Positions 24,395 through 35,874 of a stretch of DNA of 64,000 nt are shown here, one piece after another. Source of the stretch: Panorpa germanica (Eukaryota; Arthropoda; Insecta; Mecoptera; Panorpidae). Below the pieces are notes generated by a model, which was given only the letters and a program-made list of their open reading frames with translations, was not told where the DNA came from and made no database searches. The position numbers and the translations under genes are program-made. The DNA is taken from contig OY783205.1 of assembly GCA_963678705.1 (NCBI GenBank), positions 24,791,034 to 24,855,033 on the forward strand. The letters run 5' to 3'. Each line of letters begins with the position of its first letter. Position 1 is the first letter of the stretch.

Positions 24395-26884
24395 TTATTC
24401 ATTGGTACAAAATCTCTTTAATCTATTCCTATTAACTACCGTATACTTTCTAGGTGAAAAAAAAGAATTGACTCTTTTATCAAAATTTAGTTTAAATTTT
24501 GGTTTATTACTAGTAAATTTATTTGTAGCTAAATCAATCGTAGAAGAATATTCTGCACCACTAAATTGGTCTAGTATGTCATGTACGAGAGGCAAAGTAT
24601 AAACTTCACTTGTCGTCTGTTCATTAAGTTTACGATAGTCGATTACAACGCAAAATTGTTTGTTCCCCGACACATCTGCTTTTTTAGGTACCATTAACAG
24701 AGGTGCGTTAAACTGTGAGTCGCATTTTTCAATAACGTTGTTAGCCAACAGTTCTTGAATATGCTTCTCAACAATTTCTTTATGCGCATGAGATAATCTA
24801 TGCGGCTTAATGTTTACAGGGTTAGGTGAGTCACTCAGTGCACTCGCACAAGATAACTTATATACCGGGAAAAAAAATATGTTATTAAAATTATTACAGA
24901 TTTCCATTAAATCTGTTAAGTATTTTGAATTAACATTTGAAAAGTCTATATTATTAAATAAAAGATGTCGTAAGGATCTTTTAGGATCGTTAGGATTTCT
25001 TTTCAAAAAATGGTAAAAATTAAATTTATTTATTGGAATAATATCTGGTTTAATATTGTTAAGTATTACATCTTTTGCTGAGGAATTAGTTATTGATATA
25101 TAAAAAGTATTATTAACAGGATTAATTAATGCGTTGGCTAAAAAAACTTCAGGTAGCAATTCCTTGGCTACACAAACTCCTACCGTAGAACCCGACATAG
25201 GAATTAATTTCCTAGTACGTGCTGGAACTATGATAATACTGTTTATGTTCAATAATGGTAATTCAAATATTTTGCCATGTTGTGAGAATTCTACACTGTT
25301 CATTTCCAAATTAATTACTGCTTTAAATGTACGTAAAATATCTAATCCTATGATTCCATCATGCTTAATGGGGAAATCCTCTGACACAACCTGTAAAGTA
25401 TGTTTCGACTTATGACTATCTAAAATTATAGAAGTTTTCAGTGAACCTAAAGTATAAGGCGTGCCTTCAGAAGTTCCCTTTAACAAAATTTTAGATGTAC
25501 TATCTATTTTGATATTATTATTCAAAATATTTTGTTTAATTAATGAAATTTGTGAACCAGTATCCAATAAAAATGATACAGGCTTTGCTTTGGCTGCTAC
25601 TATTTTCAATTGGATAGTATCTGGTATTTCTTTAATCTCAATATTTTTATTTAAACTATTAAATTTACGTAAATGTTGATCATAAAAAGAACATAATTCA
25701 CTATTTGAATTTTGTTTTGTATTTTTAGTAAAAGATACTTGAGGACCATCAGATTCAAGATGTCTTGATCTTTTACAATAAACAGAAGGTTTTGAAAATA
25801 CCGTAGCTCTCCTACAAATATTAATTTGCGCGACAGGATTTACCGTATCCGCATTTTCCTTCTTGATAAAACAATATTTCTCTAAATGACCATTTTTTTT
25901 ACAATGGTTACAAAAAAAAGTTTTAAATTTTGTTTCGACTTCGTTAGCAAATTGTTCACTTGAAACTGGTTCACTACTAGAAATAGAATGACTTGAATCT
26001 GTTTTAAATTCAACATGCCTTCTTCTTTCTAGAGTGCGCCACCGTGTTTCAAGAAAATTCGTAAAATCATTTAGGGTTGGTAATTCAGAAGTATTTCTGT
26101 TTTCCCATTCCTTTAATGTGTTAAAATCTAACTTGGTCTTTAAAAAATGTATAAAAATAAAATCTGAATGATTAGAATATATTCCCAACTCGGTTAATGC
26201 TCTAATCGATTCATTAATTTCGTCTAAAAAATTTTTGATATTAGTTTCTGATTCTAAACGTATAACATTGTAGTTTATCAAATTGTTTAAATAGGTTTCA
26301 ATAAGTGCTACCTTGTTATCATAACGTTTACAAAGGATGTTCCAAACAATTTCATAATTATCGTTTGTTAAAGGATAATTCTTTATGAGTTTGAGTGGTT
26401 CTCCTGTCAAATTTAATTTTAAATAATGCATTTTTTCAATGTTTGATAGTTTGCTATTATTACGAATTAAATTTGTAAATAATTCCATGAAACTTTGCCA
26501 ATTAGTATATTCTCCATCAAAAACGGTTAGTTGCATTGGACTTAAGTTCAGATTTTTTATTGAATCTATGCTTTTTGAGTCGTCTACAATATGTGTATCA
26601 TTCTCAAATGTTTGCTTATAATTCAACAAGTAAATAAGAGTGTCGTCATAAATACTTTCAACTTCCATAGACTTACTAACGATAGCCGTAGCTTCTTCAT
26701 TTTTTAGAATTGGAAGCAGTGCTTCTACGATACTACTATATTTTACCCAAGCTTTATCTAAGTTTTTGATTTTTAATTCAACTATTGTTAAGGATGTTGA
26801 TTGGACTTCTAAATTTTTTGAAAACTCATTAATTAGATTGATTGTATTCTCAACTAATGTGAGGGAATGAACGCTCGGTGCCAT
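24395..26884 (-). CDS. Gag-protease-truncated RT polyprotein of an LTR retrotransposon
   Basis: An 829-residue single frame. Residues about 115-290 resemble the DUF1759 Gag domain (FDGEYTNW near 122, then a long helical region ending near LETRWRTLER). A CX2CX4HX4C zinc knuckle uses C325, C328, H333 and C338. The aspartic protease has the active-site motif LLDTGS (D441) and a later GIIGLDIL strand (510-517). RT begins near 690 and shows VPKK (732-735), VVIDYRKLNE (746-755) and STIDLA (781-786), which carries the first catalytic Asp. The family then expects more palm sequence and a YxDD box, but these are absent. Instead about 43 residues follow, including VVNRNRLKRF, which may be the tail of integrase (inference). 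The ATG at 26884 is the only sensible start for the Gag domain. The protein would form particles and mature them but could not reverse-transcribe or integrate. The DUF1759-like Gag is better known from BEL/Pao elements, while the RT motifs are gypsy-type. Confidence 0.92.
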   Translation of the reverse strand: MAPSVHSLTLVENTINLINEFSKNLEVQSTSLTIVELKIKNLDKAWVKYSSIVEALLPILKNEEATAIVSKSMEVESIYDDTLIYLLNYKQTFENDTHIVDDSKSIDSIKNLNLSPMQLTVFDGEYTNWQSFMELFTNLIRNNSKLSNIEKMHYLKLNLTGEPLKLIKNYPLTNDNYEIVWNILCKRYDNKVALIETYLNNLINYNVIRLESETNIKNFLDEINESIRALTELGIYSNHSDFIFIHFLKTKLDFNTLKEWENRNTSELPTLNDFTNFLETRWRTLERRRHVEFKTDSSHSISSSEPVSSEQFANEVETKFKTFFCNHCKKNGHLEKYCFIKKENADTVNPVAQINICRRATVFSKPSVYCKRSRHLESDGPQVSFTKNTKQNSNSELCSFYDQHLRKFNSLNKNIEIKEIPDTIQLKIVAAKAKPVSFLLDTGSQISLIKQNILNNNIKIDSTSKILLKGTSEGTPYTLGSLKTSIILDSHKSKHTLQVVSEDFPIKHDGIIGLDILRTFKAVINLEMNSVEFSQHGKIFELPLLNINSIIIVPARTRKLIPMSGSTVGVCVAKELLPEVFLANALINPVNNTFYISITNSSAKDVILNNIKPDIIPINKFNFYHFLKRNPNDPKRSLRHLLFNNIDFSNVNSKYLTDLMEICNNFNNIFFFPVYKLSCASALSDSPNPVNIKPHRLSHAHKEIVEKHIQELLANNVIEKCDSQFNAPLLMVPKKADVSGNKQFCVVIDYRKLNEQTTSEVYTLPLVHDILDQFSGAEYSSTIDLATNKFTSNKPKFKLNFDKRVNSFFSPRKYTVVNRNRLKRFCTNE

Positions 26885-27953
26885 AGTACTTAATTAAAGT
26901 TATATATAATATACAGACTAAAGATTATTTTGTACCAATAAACGACTCTCCGAAAAATAGGATTCTGACAAGGAAAAATTGTTAGCGAAAACAGTAACTC
27001 ACAGGAAATTTCCGATGGGGCTCAGACGTTGCAGTTGTAACAGGAAGGTAGTCTCTCTGATTGAACAGACTGCTATCTAACTGCTTCAGCTCTTTGCTTT
27101 TCCTTTTCAAAATTCCCTCTCGTTCAAAAAAAGATGTTGTTCTAAAAAAATATTAACATAAATTAGTATAATTGCAGAAACAATTATAAAAAAAATATTA
27201 TAGTAAATATTCAAAAGTATTGGATATAATACTAAAAAAAATTAATAGCTTCAATGACAGACAAAGATGCTACAAAAAAAATACTTAGATTATAGCAAAT
27301 ATTCAAAAGTACTGAATATAATACTAAAAAATTAATAGCTTCAATGACAAACAATGATGCTACAAAAAAAGTTAGGTTATAGTAAATATCAAAAGTACTG
27401 AATATAATACTAAAAAATTATAACCACGTTAATAATGATGCTAATAAAAAATACTTGGATTACAGCAAATATTCAAAAGTACTGAATATAATACTAAAAA
27501 AATGATAGCTTCATTAATAACGTTGCTATATAAAAAAAATACAATTATCAATTTATAGTAATAATTATATACAAAAAAAAAAGATACCGTTCTATTATAC
27601 TTAAAGATTTTCTTATCAGTGATTATAATCTATACACAGCTGTGTGCGGAATTCTGCACGCGACCAACATCGATTTAGATTATTCCAAGTGTTCTAGAAG
27701 CATCCATCCATTCCCGGGGCGGCAAAAGATTTCTTTTTTCAGGTTCGGCGGGCAGTAGTTTTGCATCCACCGGACTTGTAGAAAATTATGTGAAACACAG
27801 ATGAAATGACGTTCTAGCTCGTACTTTTCGGCAATTTTGGAAATAATCGATCGGCGTAGTGGTATCCAGATTAATCTGCATCCAGGTGTAGAATATATAG
27901 AAAAAAATTTTTGGGCGTACCTCTTGGATATTTATGTGTAGGAATATCTCTTC
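26885..27953 (-). other. Retrotransposon 5' leader
   Basis: About 1.07 kb between the primer-binding site and the gag ATG, with many A tracts and the tandem array. No open frame is preserved in the sense direction. The segment 27531-27973 is homologous to 7-466 at the left edge of the window. Confidence 0.8.
27204..27541 (-). repeat. Four tandem ~85-bp repeats in the retrotransposon leader
   Basis: Four consecutive units start at 27204, 27296, 27383 and 27466. Each contains a TAAATATTCAAAAGTA-like block, a GAATATAATACTAAAAAA block and a GATGCTA-type block (spacings 92, 87 and 83 bases). They lie between the primer-binding site and the gag start codon. Such leader repeats in retroelements can affect packaging or translation, but here that is only a guess. 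The left copy of the element begins inside the last unit at the window edge. Confidence 0.85.
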
Positions 27954-27971
27954 AAACCCCACCTGACACCA
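27954..27971 (-). other. Primer-binding site
   Basis: On the minus strand, two bases (AA) after the 5' LTR end, comes TGGTGTCAGGTGGGG, beginning TGG as a match to the CCA end of a tRNA should. From memory, the first ten bases fit the 3' end of insect leucine tRNAs, but I cannot check this. The equivalent site of the left copy is at 447-464. Confidence 0.75.
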
Positions 27972-27973
27972 TT

Positions 27974-28795
27974 TGTTGTAAGTAAGATTCGAAGGCGGAT
28001 GTTACACCTGACATCAATGTTGTAAAAAGAGGTCGGATTGTCGTTCTAAAAGGAGATTACTCAGCTTGCTAATACATCACGCAGTGTTGCTAGTTTCTGG
28101 AAGTAGATTCTTCAGTTTGACGATCATCCACCTTCTTGAATTACTCACGTTGATAAGAATTAAGTCTCTTCAGATGATTAATAGGATTCTTGTTTAGACG
28201 GTGTATTGTTGCAATTTAGAGAATACTTGAGCGGTCTAAAGTAACCTCGTTGCGACATACGACGGTTGAACAATTAGTATCTTTTTATTACTATTAATAC
28301 AAACACTTTTATTAAAATATATCATTTATTCGTTGTAATATTATATCTGCGTACTTAATTACAATAGTATTTTATTGGATTAATAAAGATGCCAGATATA
28401 AAACAAAATGTAATTCTAGTGTTATAATTTGATTAATAGTTAAAATGTGCTCACTATTGAATACTTAGATGTTACAATTGGAGTATTGTACGAACGAAGT
28501 ACAATTAGTAAACACTTGGTTGAGACTCAGGAGAAGACTGACTTTCTGACTAGCGTGCAGATTAATATATAATGATTTATTTCACATCACAATGTGCCAA
28601 TACTGAGTTACCAGCATTAAAACAATATAAAATCTCCACAGACCAGAGTCAATGTTTACAAGCGCTAAATACAAATAATTATTTATTACAATATTAATAC
28701 TAAAATTAAAGATAACATAATATAATTCTTATAAAATAAATAACATTTATATTAAAAATAGGAAGGATAAGTACGACTTATGCGTACTTACAACA
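27974..28795 (-). repeat. 5' LTR of the retrotransposon
   Basis: This 822-bp LTR is upstream of the gag-pol ORF in the minus-strand direction. Its ends are the inverted 11-mers TGTTGTAAGTA and TACTTACAACA, with the TG...CA termini usual for LTRs. It is almost identical to 23300-24121: the differences I see are an A for G in the terminal repeat and an A for G in the GATTCGA(A/G)GG stretch. It should contain the promoter and transcription start, but I could not place these with confidence. Confidence 0.95.
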
Positions 28796-28799
28796 AAGT

Positions 28800-29671
28800 A
28801 TTGATGTACCTATCATAAGCAATAGCCTCAAGGTTTGTAAAATTGTGGCATATCTTGATAGAAATCTCTCTGTAAATCCTTGTCCAATTATTTTCCAATA
28901 ACTCACAATATTATAAGACGAAAAAACTGTGAAGTGTGAAAAAACTTTGAATCACCAAATTTATTTCAAATATTTTACAAATTCGACTTAGAATAATGAG
29001 TGCACAAACCCTATTATTTATCTGCTGAATATATTTCTTTGACATTTTGTAAAATTTAACGAGGTGTTATTAAGATAAATAATATTTTAGATGTAAATTT
29101 ATTTAAAGTGTTGTAATCTTTGTTTTATTAATAACAATAAATTTAAAAGATAATAATTATCTAGAGTGATTTTAAATTAAAATTACATTATAATCATTAA
29201 TTTACAATTTGTTACAGTAGAACAATTTAAGTAGTAAATTTTTGATGACACTTTTGTTTAGTTATGTCATCCAAGAGAACGGAATTGAATCTTTTGATTT
29301 AATCATCGAAAAACGAAGAATTCGTATTGTGAATAATAGAGATTCTCTAAGAAAAACTTATATATGAACAAAATAACTGTGGATAAAGTAAATAGAGAAA
29401 TGTAAAATTTGTTATTTGAGTTGCGCACTCGCAAAAGTGTAATTATGATATACTAAACAATATTTATACTAAAATCCATTTGCAATATTTTGTATGTAGT
29501 TCCAGTTTTAGATACAGTGCATATAAGATTTTCAATAATACAAAAGTATCTAAATATATAACGTATCTAGATACATTACAACATTAATGAAACACATACC
29601 ACTGCTAAATAGATATTTCTTTGTGTGTTCCTTTAAAATAAAAATGTATTTATTGTATTATAAAAGAGCAA
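28800..29671. other. No gene seen
   Basis: AT-rich flank of the retrotransposon insertion. Nothing supported. Confidence 0.55.
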
Positions 29672-30515
29672 ATACAGGGCAGAAAACCGGCAGAAAACCT
29701 GTTAAGAAGAGTGAAGAAGGAGAGGCGAGGTGTGTGGAGGAAGAGATGGAATGAAAAATGAATGCAAAAGACAAAGAAGAAATTTAAAAGGAAAGAAAAT
29801 GTTGTAGTTTCTTAAAGAGAATTGAAACGGTCGAACATGTAAAAAGAGAGTACTAGAGGAATTATTCAGAAGCCAAGTAAAGAAAGAGGTACAAAACAGA
29901 ATGAAGGAGGAAGAGATAGACCGGGAGCGGAGGCAGAGAGAAGAAGGCACAAGTGTAGAAGAGGAGCTAAGGAGAAGAGACAGGGAGATACAATAACAGA
30001 AAAGAATGGAAAAAATTGAGAAGAGCAATTACAACAAGAGATATAAAAGGATTTGGGGGAGAGAGATACCACAATACTTAAGAGAAAAAGACACAAAAAA
30101 CATGAGAAGGATTGCCAAATTCAGATTGGGATACGAGGAGTGTGCGGAACGGAGATTGAAACATTGGAGCACATTAAGTTTTCATGTGAGAAAAAGGTAA
30201 TAAGCGAAAAGAATATTGGGCAGTTATTAAAGGGAGGCAGTGAAAGGAATAGGTGGATGGCGGAGATAGAGAAAAGGAACGAGGAAAGAGAAGGAATGTC
30301 AGAATAGAAACAGGAGGGCAGGAGGAACGAAGCAGTAGCAATAGCAGTTTTGTTTTTATTTTAGCAGAATAAGGATAAATTTATATATTTTTTTCACTTG
30401 GAAGGAGTGAGAATGTTTAGATTTAATAAGGATCAATATTGAAGTAGGCACAATGACATGTAAATAAATGAGTTAAGGCACAATAATGTAGTGACAAATG
30501 GCAAAAACAAAGGAA
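29672..30515 (+). mobile_element. 5'-truncated LINE, family A, longest copy
   Basis: This copy reaches furthest upstream. From about 30006 it reads MEKIEKSNYNKRYKRIWG, then PQYLREKD and MRRIAKFRLGYEE. After a frame change caused by a deletion of roughly 60 bases it continues GVCGTEIETLEHIKFSCEKK and ends at 30306. The order (YNxxYKxI, PxYL, IARFRLGNE, CCHC-type zinc region) is the C-terminal tail of insect LINE ORF2. The purine-rich stretch 29672-30005 is probably the preceding linker. The tail continues to GACAAATGGCAAAAAC near 30510. No RT or endonuclease domain is present. Confidence 0.8.
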
Positions 30516-31097
30516 AGTACTAAAGAATTCAAAGTATGTATTAGTGACATTTAAAATATATTTTTGTAAACTTTATTTTCAATTATGTTAAAGCCCAAAG
30601 ACTAAAGCAATTAAAAAGATATCAATACTTCTATTTTAATATTAATATTAGTCAAAATAAACACATCGCATCTTGATCTACAGAATCCACGTTCTATATT
30701 TGATAATGGTAACATTTTGAAGGGTGCTGAAATACAGATAATAATAATAAACATACAGAGAACAATGCTAAATGCTATAGACTGCTCTGCTAGCTGCTAC
30801 TGGCAGCCTTGTAGTAGAAGTAATGTAAAGATCGTGCTGAATCATTCATTTTTGTAATAAAAGCGACAATTATAGTAAATGACATTAGTAAACGACAAAA
30901 TCCTCAATGCAGGAGTCCGTCGTGAACACGTATTACTGTAGTTAAAAGCAGCGTTACCAGGGTGGTATACTCCCTGTTAAAAGTATGAGTCGTTTTCTGT
31001 TACTATATTTATATACTTTTTATTCAGAGTGTTTGTGCAAATTGCCGTGTGACGACAGTGCTGTCATCGCTAGTGTTCTTGTTTAATTTGTACAGTA
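30516..31097. other. No gene seen
   Basis: Nothing supported between LINE family A and MITE M1. Confidence 0.55.
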
Positions 31098-31749
31098 TGG
31101 GCTTGTGTCCTATGTCTTAATTTCCCTATATATTGATAAAGTGGGTTACTAGAACCTGAAATGTTCAATAATTTTTTAATAACTCCTTATATGTTAGAAA
31201 ATATTAACAATTAAAACAGTCATTTTTTTCTCTTTAATTATTAAACGTTGTATAACATTCCAATTGCATGTGACATCACAACCGCTAGTTGCTATCTCTT
31301 TTACACAACAGAGCGTAAAAGAGATATCCTCTTGACAGAACTCTGACAAGTTTACAGGTTACCAACCTTACAGCTCATAATCTCTGCTATATGTATTTAT
31401 ATATCAAAATATTAAATATTATTTACAGCTATTTCAAGGTACAATAAAATTCCAACATTATATCTGCCTTAGCAGGGTTAAATAAAATAAAAACTTATTA
31501 TTCTTTGACTTGACTTGATTATTTCGACTACTAACAGCTACAAAACGTACTCAACAAATAACTGTCGTTAAAATGCATTTCACGTCATACAAATATGGTC
31601 AACCATTTCTAGCGTTTAAACTACAATTAAAATTTTTAATTGCTATATCTCCGTCAACATTTAGATATTTATTAAAATGGACACGCCAATACACATTTAT
31701 TAACATCAATTTCAATCAACAATTGAAAAATCGACCACTAAAAAATGAG
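31098..31749 (+). mobile_element. MITE family M1, copy without right terminus
   Basis: Starts TGGGCTTGTGTCCTATGTCT and follows the family to GACCACTAAAAAATGAG, then departs before the GGACACAAGCCCA end. It carries about 70 bp absent from the 35875 copy near 31290-31360 (CTATCTCTTTTACACAAC region). The 69-codon frame at 31573 is an accident of the repeat. Confidence 0.85.
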
Positions 31750-34700
31750 TTTTGTGATGAAAGCGTTATATTAGTACGTTAGTGCTCCTAACATTTGAGC
31801 TACCTTGGCTACTGACAGTGTCGAATACAATATGAGCAATATTATATATTACAGAAAATCTATTTCATTGTAGACTATACCATAAGACCCCTTTTTGATA
31901 AATAAAACCAAAATTTACAATATGTGAAACGTAATATGAGCCCCCGCCTACCACAATTAAGCAGAATTTATCCTGGAAGGGCTTGGGGGCGTTAGAAGGG
32001 TGCTATCTACATATGTTGGGAACAGAAATAGAAACACATCTCAGTAATGGTCAAAATGAAAACACTGACCGTCATCTAAGGGTTGTGTGGGGGGGGAGAT
32101 AGCGTGACGAGGGGCTTAAGGGGAACGAGGGTGGTCATTATTACAACCATTGTGTCAAATGGTTATGGGCTAAAATGTTTGTTACATTAATCGGTTTATC
32201 ACGAATTAAATCTAAATATTAAATACATCTGCGTTGTATTGTAGTCTGCTACAAAGTTTATACACTGAAATATTATTTTATGTTTACTAAATTATGTGAT
32301 AATTTGTATTTGACAATTCTCAAAATGCAGAACGTAAGAATGTAAATGATACTGTTACAAGCACATTGAAGAAACATATTCAAAAATTAAAAGAACAACT
32401 GTTTACAAAAACATTGTAAGGTTATATTTTTGTGGTGCAAATTTCATAGATATTAACACAACATTTCCTGGTATTTTTTTTTACCATTTCCTGACATGGA
32501 ACACGGGTGTTTATTAGTCACAGATTATATTTCCTGTTACAGTGTTTTAGGTATAAAAACAAAATACTATAACCACCATGACATAGAATATATTCTAAAT
32601 GTTTACGCAAATGATATGGTGTGAAATAAGCATAATAATTGAATTACAAACTTACCGAACCCAATCCTACCGCAACAATGTATCTCTACGTTTTTTCTTA
32701 TGTCAAAAACACTGATGAGTCATTATGTCGAAAAGGTTTCAAACTCATCATCACCAGGTGCACAATTAAGCAAAATATTACACAACTCGTCCAGTTTTAA
32801 TTCTATTTATTCATTTCAATTATTATTAGTTATTAGATAATAATTTCAAAATGCATTTCTATTACACGAATGTATTCTAAAACCATACGATGCAGTTCAA
32901 CACCTTGTCTACAGATCTAGTAATGCACTTGTCCAACGTGAAAAATCAAAAAAACTAATCGATGTGAAGTATCCATATTGTTACTTAGTTGTACTTCAGT
33001 AATCGCGGTCGTGTGCCTACATCTTTATTAATTAAAGAAAATAATTAAAAATGTGTGAAATATTATAAAAGTGTTTGTAAAATGAAGCTAATGATATACT
33101 TCATAATTAGAATAGTGTAGGTTATAAGTTTAAGAGATGATACTAATATAAGTGGTGCTTGTCAAAATAACCTAAGTTTTTTCTAAACGTTTGACAAAGT
33201 ATTGCGCAATATTTTATGTACCATGTACATTACATTTGAAGAAATGCATTCTCAAATACGCGAGTGACTGTTTTATGTGTATAAATCTACAAAGTAATTG
33301 TTTGTGATACCTAAAAAGTATAAATGTCAAGTGCCGGTAACATTGTGGGATTTTAATTAGGTCTAATGTATTACAGTGGATTATGGATTACAGTGATTGT
33401 GTTGTGTTAATAATTTGTGTGTACCTTTTAGTGGTTCTAAATAATATGTGCATTGATCAGTTGTGACGTTCTAACATTCTAAATACATAAACAGTACAGT
33501 GTTTTATTATGTCAAAATGTATATCCAAACATAATAGCAAAGAACTGAACAATAACTGGTTTGGTTTTTGACATATATTATGTGTTATATTGTAATCAGC
33601 TGAAAGGTATATAATAATTTCGGAGACTTCTGATTGAAAAACAGTGAGTACTTTTACAAGTCTATAGTAGTTGCAATTAACATTTGTTTTCTCTAATTTG
33701 CATGTAGTATTATTCGTGTATAATGTGTATTTTGACAAGTTGCCATTGCACCATATATTTAATCATACACTGGTGAACATATATATGCAAATTTCTTTAA
33801 CCTCACTTTTGTAAAACTTTGTCAACTGGTGCAAATATTTTACAAGGGTTCCGTATAACAATATAGTGATTTATAAATTCAATTTTTTATTACAAAAACT
33901 TACAATATCATATAAATGTAATGATAGGAAATATGTGTTTTGGGGAGTGTCATAGCCTTTCATGGTTAGTTTAGGGGTTTGTTCCATATTACGAAATCGA
34001 GGCTCAGTGTGTTAGTATTTTGTAAGGGAGGCTTTTATGATATCCTTACCATCTGTTGTACCATCGTGGCGTCACAAATCATTGCCATTCTTCCTATATT
34101 ATATTAACAACACATGTGCTTTGGTCCATTACATGTATATTGATACATTATATATTTATTGTAAATGTGTGTGTTTCTATATCAACCTGAACACATACAA
34201 GAAAATATTGATTAAGACAATTATAAAAATAAAGCGGCAAATCGTGATTTGGTAAGGGTTTCGAATAGGCTATAAAAATGTCCGTTTTAAGTAATTACTT
34301 GATATATTGAGAGTTTATACGACGTATTTAGAAAGAAGTGTCTCCACTAGTTATAGTTGGAACATTCATTTATATGTTGTGTCAATAGTGACGCTTCCAA
34401 ACAATCACAAAGCTGGGATATACAAAAGAAATCACTAATTATCAATCCAATTAAAATATAAGGGTTAATATATACCAATAAACCCTTATTTTAAATGTGG
34501 TGTGTTCGGCTTTATTAAACGAAGGAATAAACATGAGGTTGAATGACAAGATCCAGTTTTAATGATCATTAAATCATTATGGATGACATAAAAATAACAA
34601 TAGGTTATTATATAGGGTTTGGGTAAAGTCTAAACAATGGAATATTGGAGATTTAAGAAGCAAAAAGGATAATGACGTTAAAAATGTTTTACTGCTCTTG

Positions 34701-35833
34701 AATTAATGACGAAAATAATTGTGTGAAAACAAATATTTAAATTTTTAGATGTGAAGTATTATTTATTTAGATATTTGAAAATAAGAGGTGTCGATTATTT
34801 CTCTACCGACGGCTTTGTCTCTTGCAGCTTGCATTTCATTTACAGGGTTCGGATAGGTAAAGCGTAGTAACGCGTATACGTCCGGTCAAAATTCGCTTTA
34901 ATGCGCTTGCAGTGTGCGACAGGCTTAAATGAAATAGTATAATCTCAGAGTAATCTTTTCAAAGCGTTAAAGAAATAAATCGATAATAAATATCTAGTAT
35001 CGATAAATGTTCATTGCATTGAAATACAACTGCAGCACTATTTTAGTATGTCACAAGTTTTGTGGTGTTTTTACGACCAATAACTGATATACGATTACAG
35101 CGGCAATTTATATAGCTATTTTATTTATAAAATATTGCCCACAAAAATACATCTGTTCAATTTAATACCCAGGTTTATTTCTTTAAATAATTCAAGCATG
35201 AAATATAACAATAAGAAAGCTTCTCAATTCTAAATTTAATTTTATTAGTTAAATAATTAATATCTCGGGTTGCTAGGTAAAAAATTATCTACATATCTAC
35301 TATATAACTTTTGAGTTTGCACAGTTCAGCAACAAAAGTATACAATTAAAATTAAAACTGTAGGTGGGAATGATAGTTTATCTGCAATAACATCAATTTT
35401 TATTTGTTTTACTTTCCAGCTTACATTAACTATAGTTTTTTCACATAGTTTTCAACTTTTTCATAGCAGCTTAAATATTTAATGATTATTATTGGAATTA
35501 TTTATGGTTTTTACGTGAAACTAACTAAGTCCATTAAACCAGGTGTGTTAGTAATATACCAGGTATACCAATGGTATTAGTAATGCAACAACGGATATTC
35601 GCTACTACTTTGTTGGCTTTAGGTAAATTATAGTTTATGGGTTGGATCACATATTTTTATATCTTCTGCAGCAAATTTTGTTCTATGTTGAATAAAAGCA
35701 ATAAAAATGTAAATTGCGATAATAGAGCGCAGTTTACGGAAATGGAAATTTATCTCTTGGTGTTTTAAGGGCTTTTAATTATCAAATACTATAGATAATA
35801 ATTAGGTAAATATTTTTATATATAAATATTTAG
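31750..35833. other. No gene seen
   Basis: A 4-kb AT-rich stretch without recognisable repeats or exons. A TCTCTTGCAG acceptor-like string with a nearby GGTAAAG lies at 34818-34862 but proves nothing. Confidence 0.5.
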
Positions 35834-35874
35834 CCCAGCAAAACTCGAAATGTAGTCGGTCGATTGACTTGAAA
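35834..35874 (+). repeat. Short dispersed repeat R9, left half
   Basis: CCCAGCAAAACTCGAAATGT then AGTCGGTCGATTGACTTGAA. Interrupted by MITE M1 at 35875. Related copies are at 43203-43262 and, inverted, 62335-62396. Confidence 0.7.

Larger units (their letters stand above)
23300..28795 (-). mobile_element. LTR retrotransposon, internally deleted, Ty3/gypsy-type pol
   Basis: Seen: two direct 822-bp repeats (23300-24121 and 27974-28795), each starting TGTTGT(A/G)AGTA and ending TACTTACAACA, bound a 3.85-kb interior. The four bases AAGT occur directly outside both ends (23296-23299 and 28796-28799), a perfect target-site duplication. A tRNA-like primer-binding site sits two bases inside the right LTR, and one long ORF reads leftward, so the element is transcribed on the minus strand. 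By eye the two LTRs differ at only two positions near their left ends, which points to a recent insertion. The interior lacks the RT catalytic core, RNase H and most of integrase, so the copy cannot supply its own enzymes. Total length is 5,496 bp, compared with roughly 6-8 kb that a complete element of this sort would need (inference). Confidence 0.95.

Noticed and set aside
24402..26621. Several 60-93-codon plus-strand frames within the retrotransposon ORF
   Set aside because: They are antisense shadows of the 829-codon gag-pol frame, which carries recognisable domains.
34818..34862. Possible 29-base microexon (TCTCTTGCAG acceptor, GGTAAAG donor)
   Set aside because: Splice-like strings are common in 64 kb, and there is no flanking exon, frame or conservation to support it.
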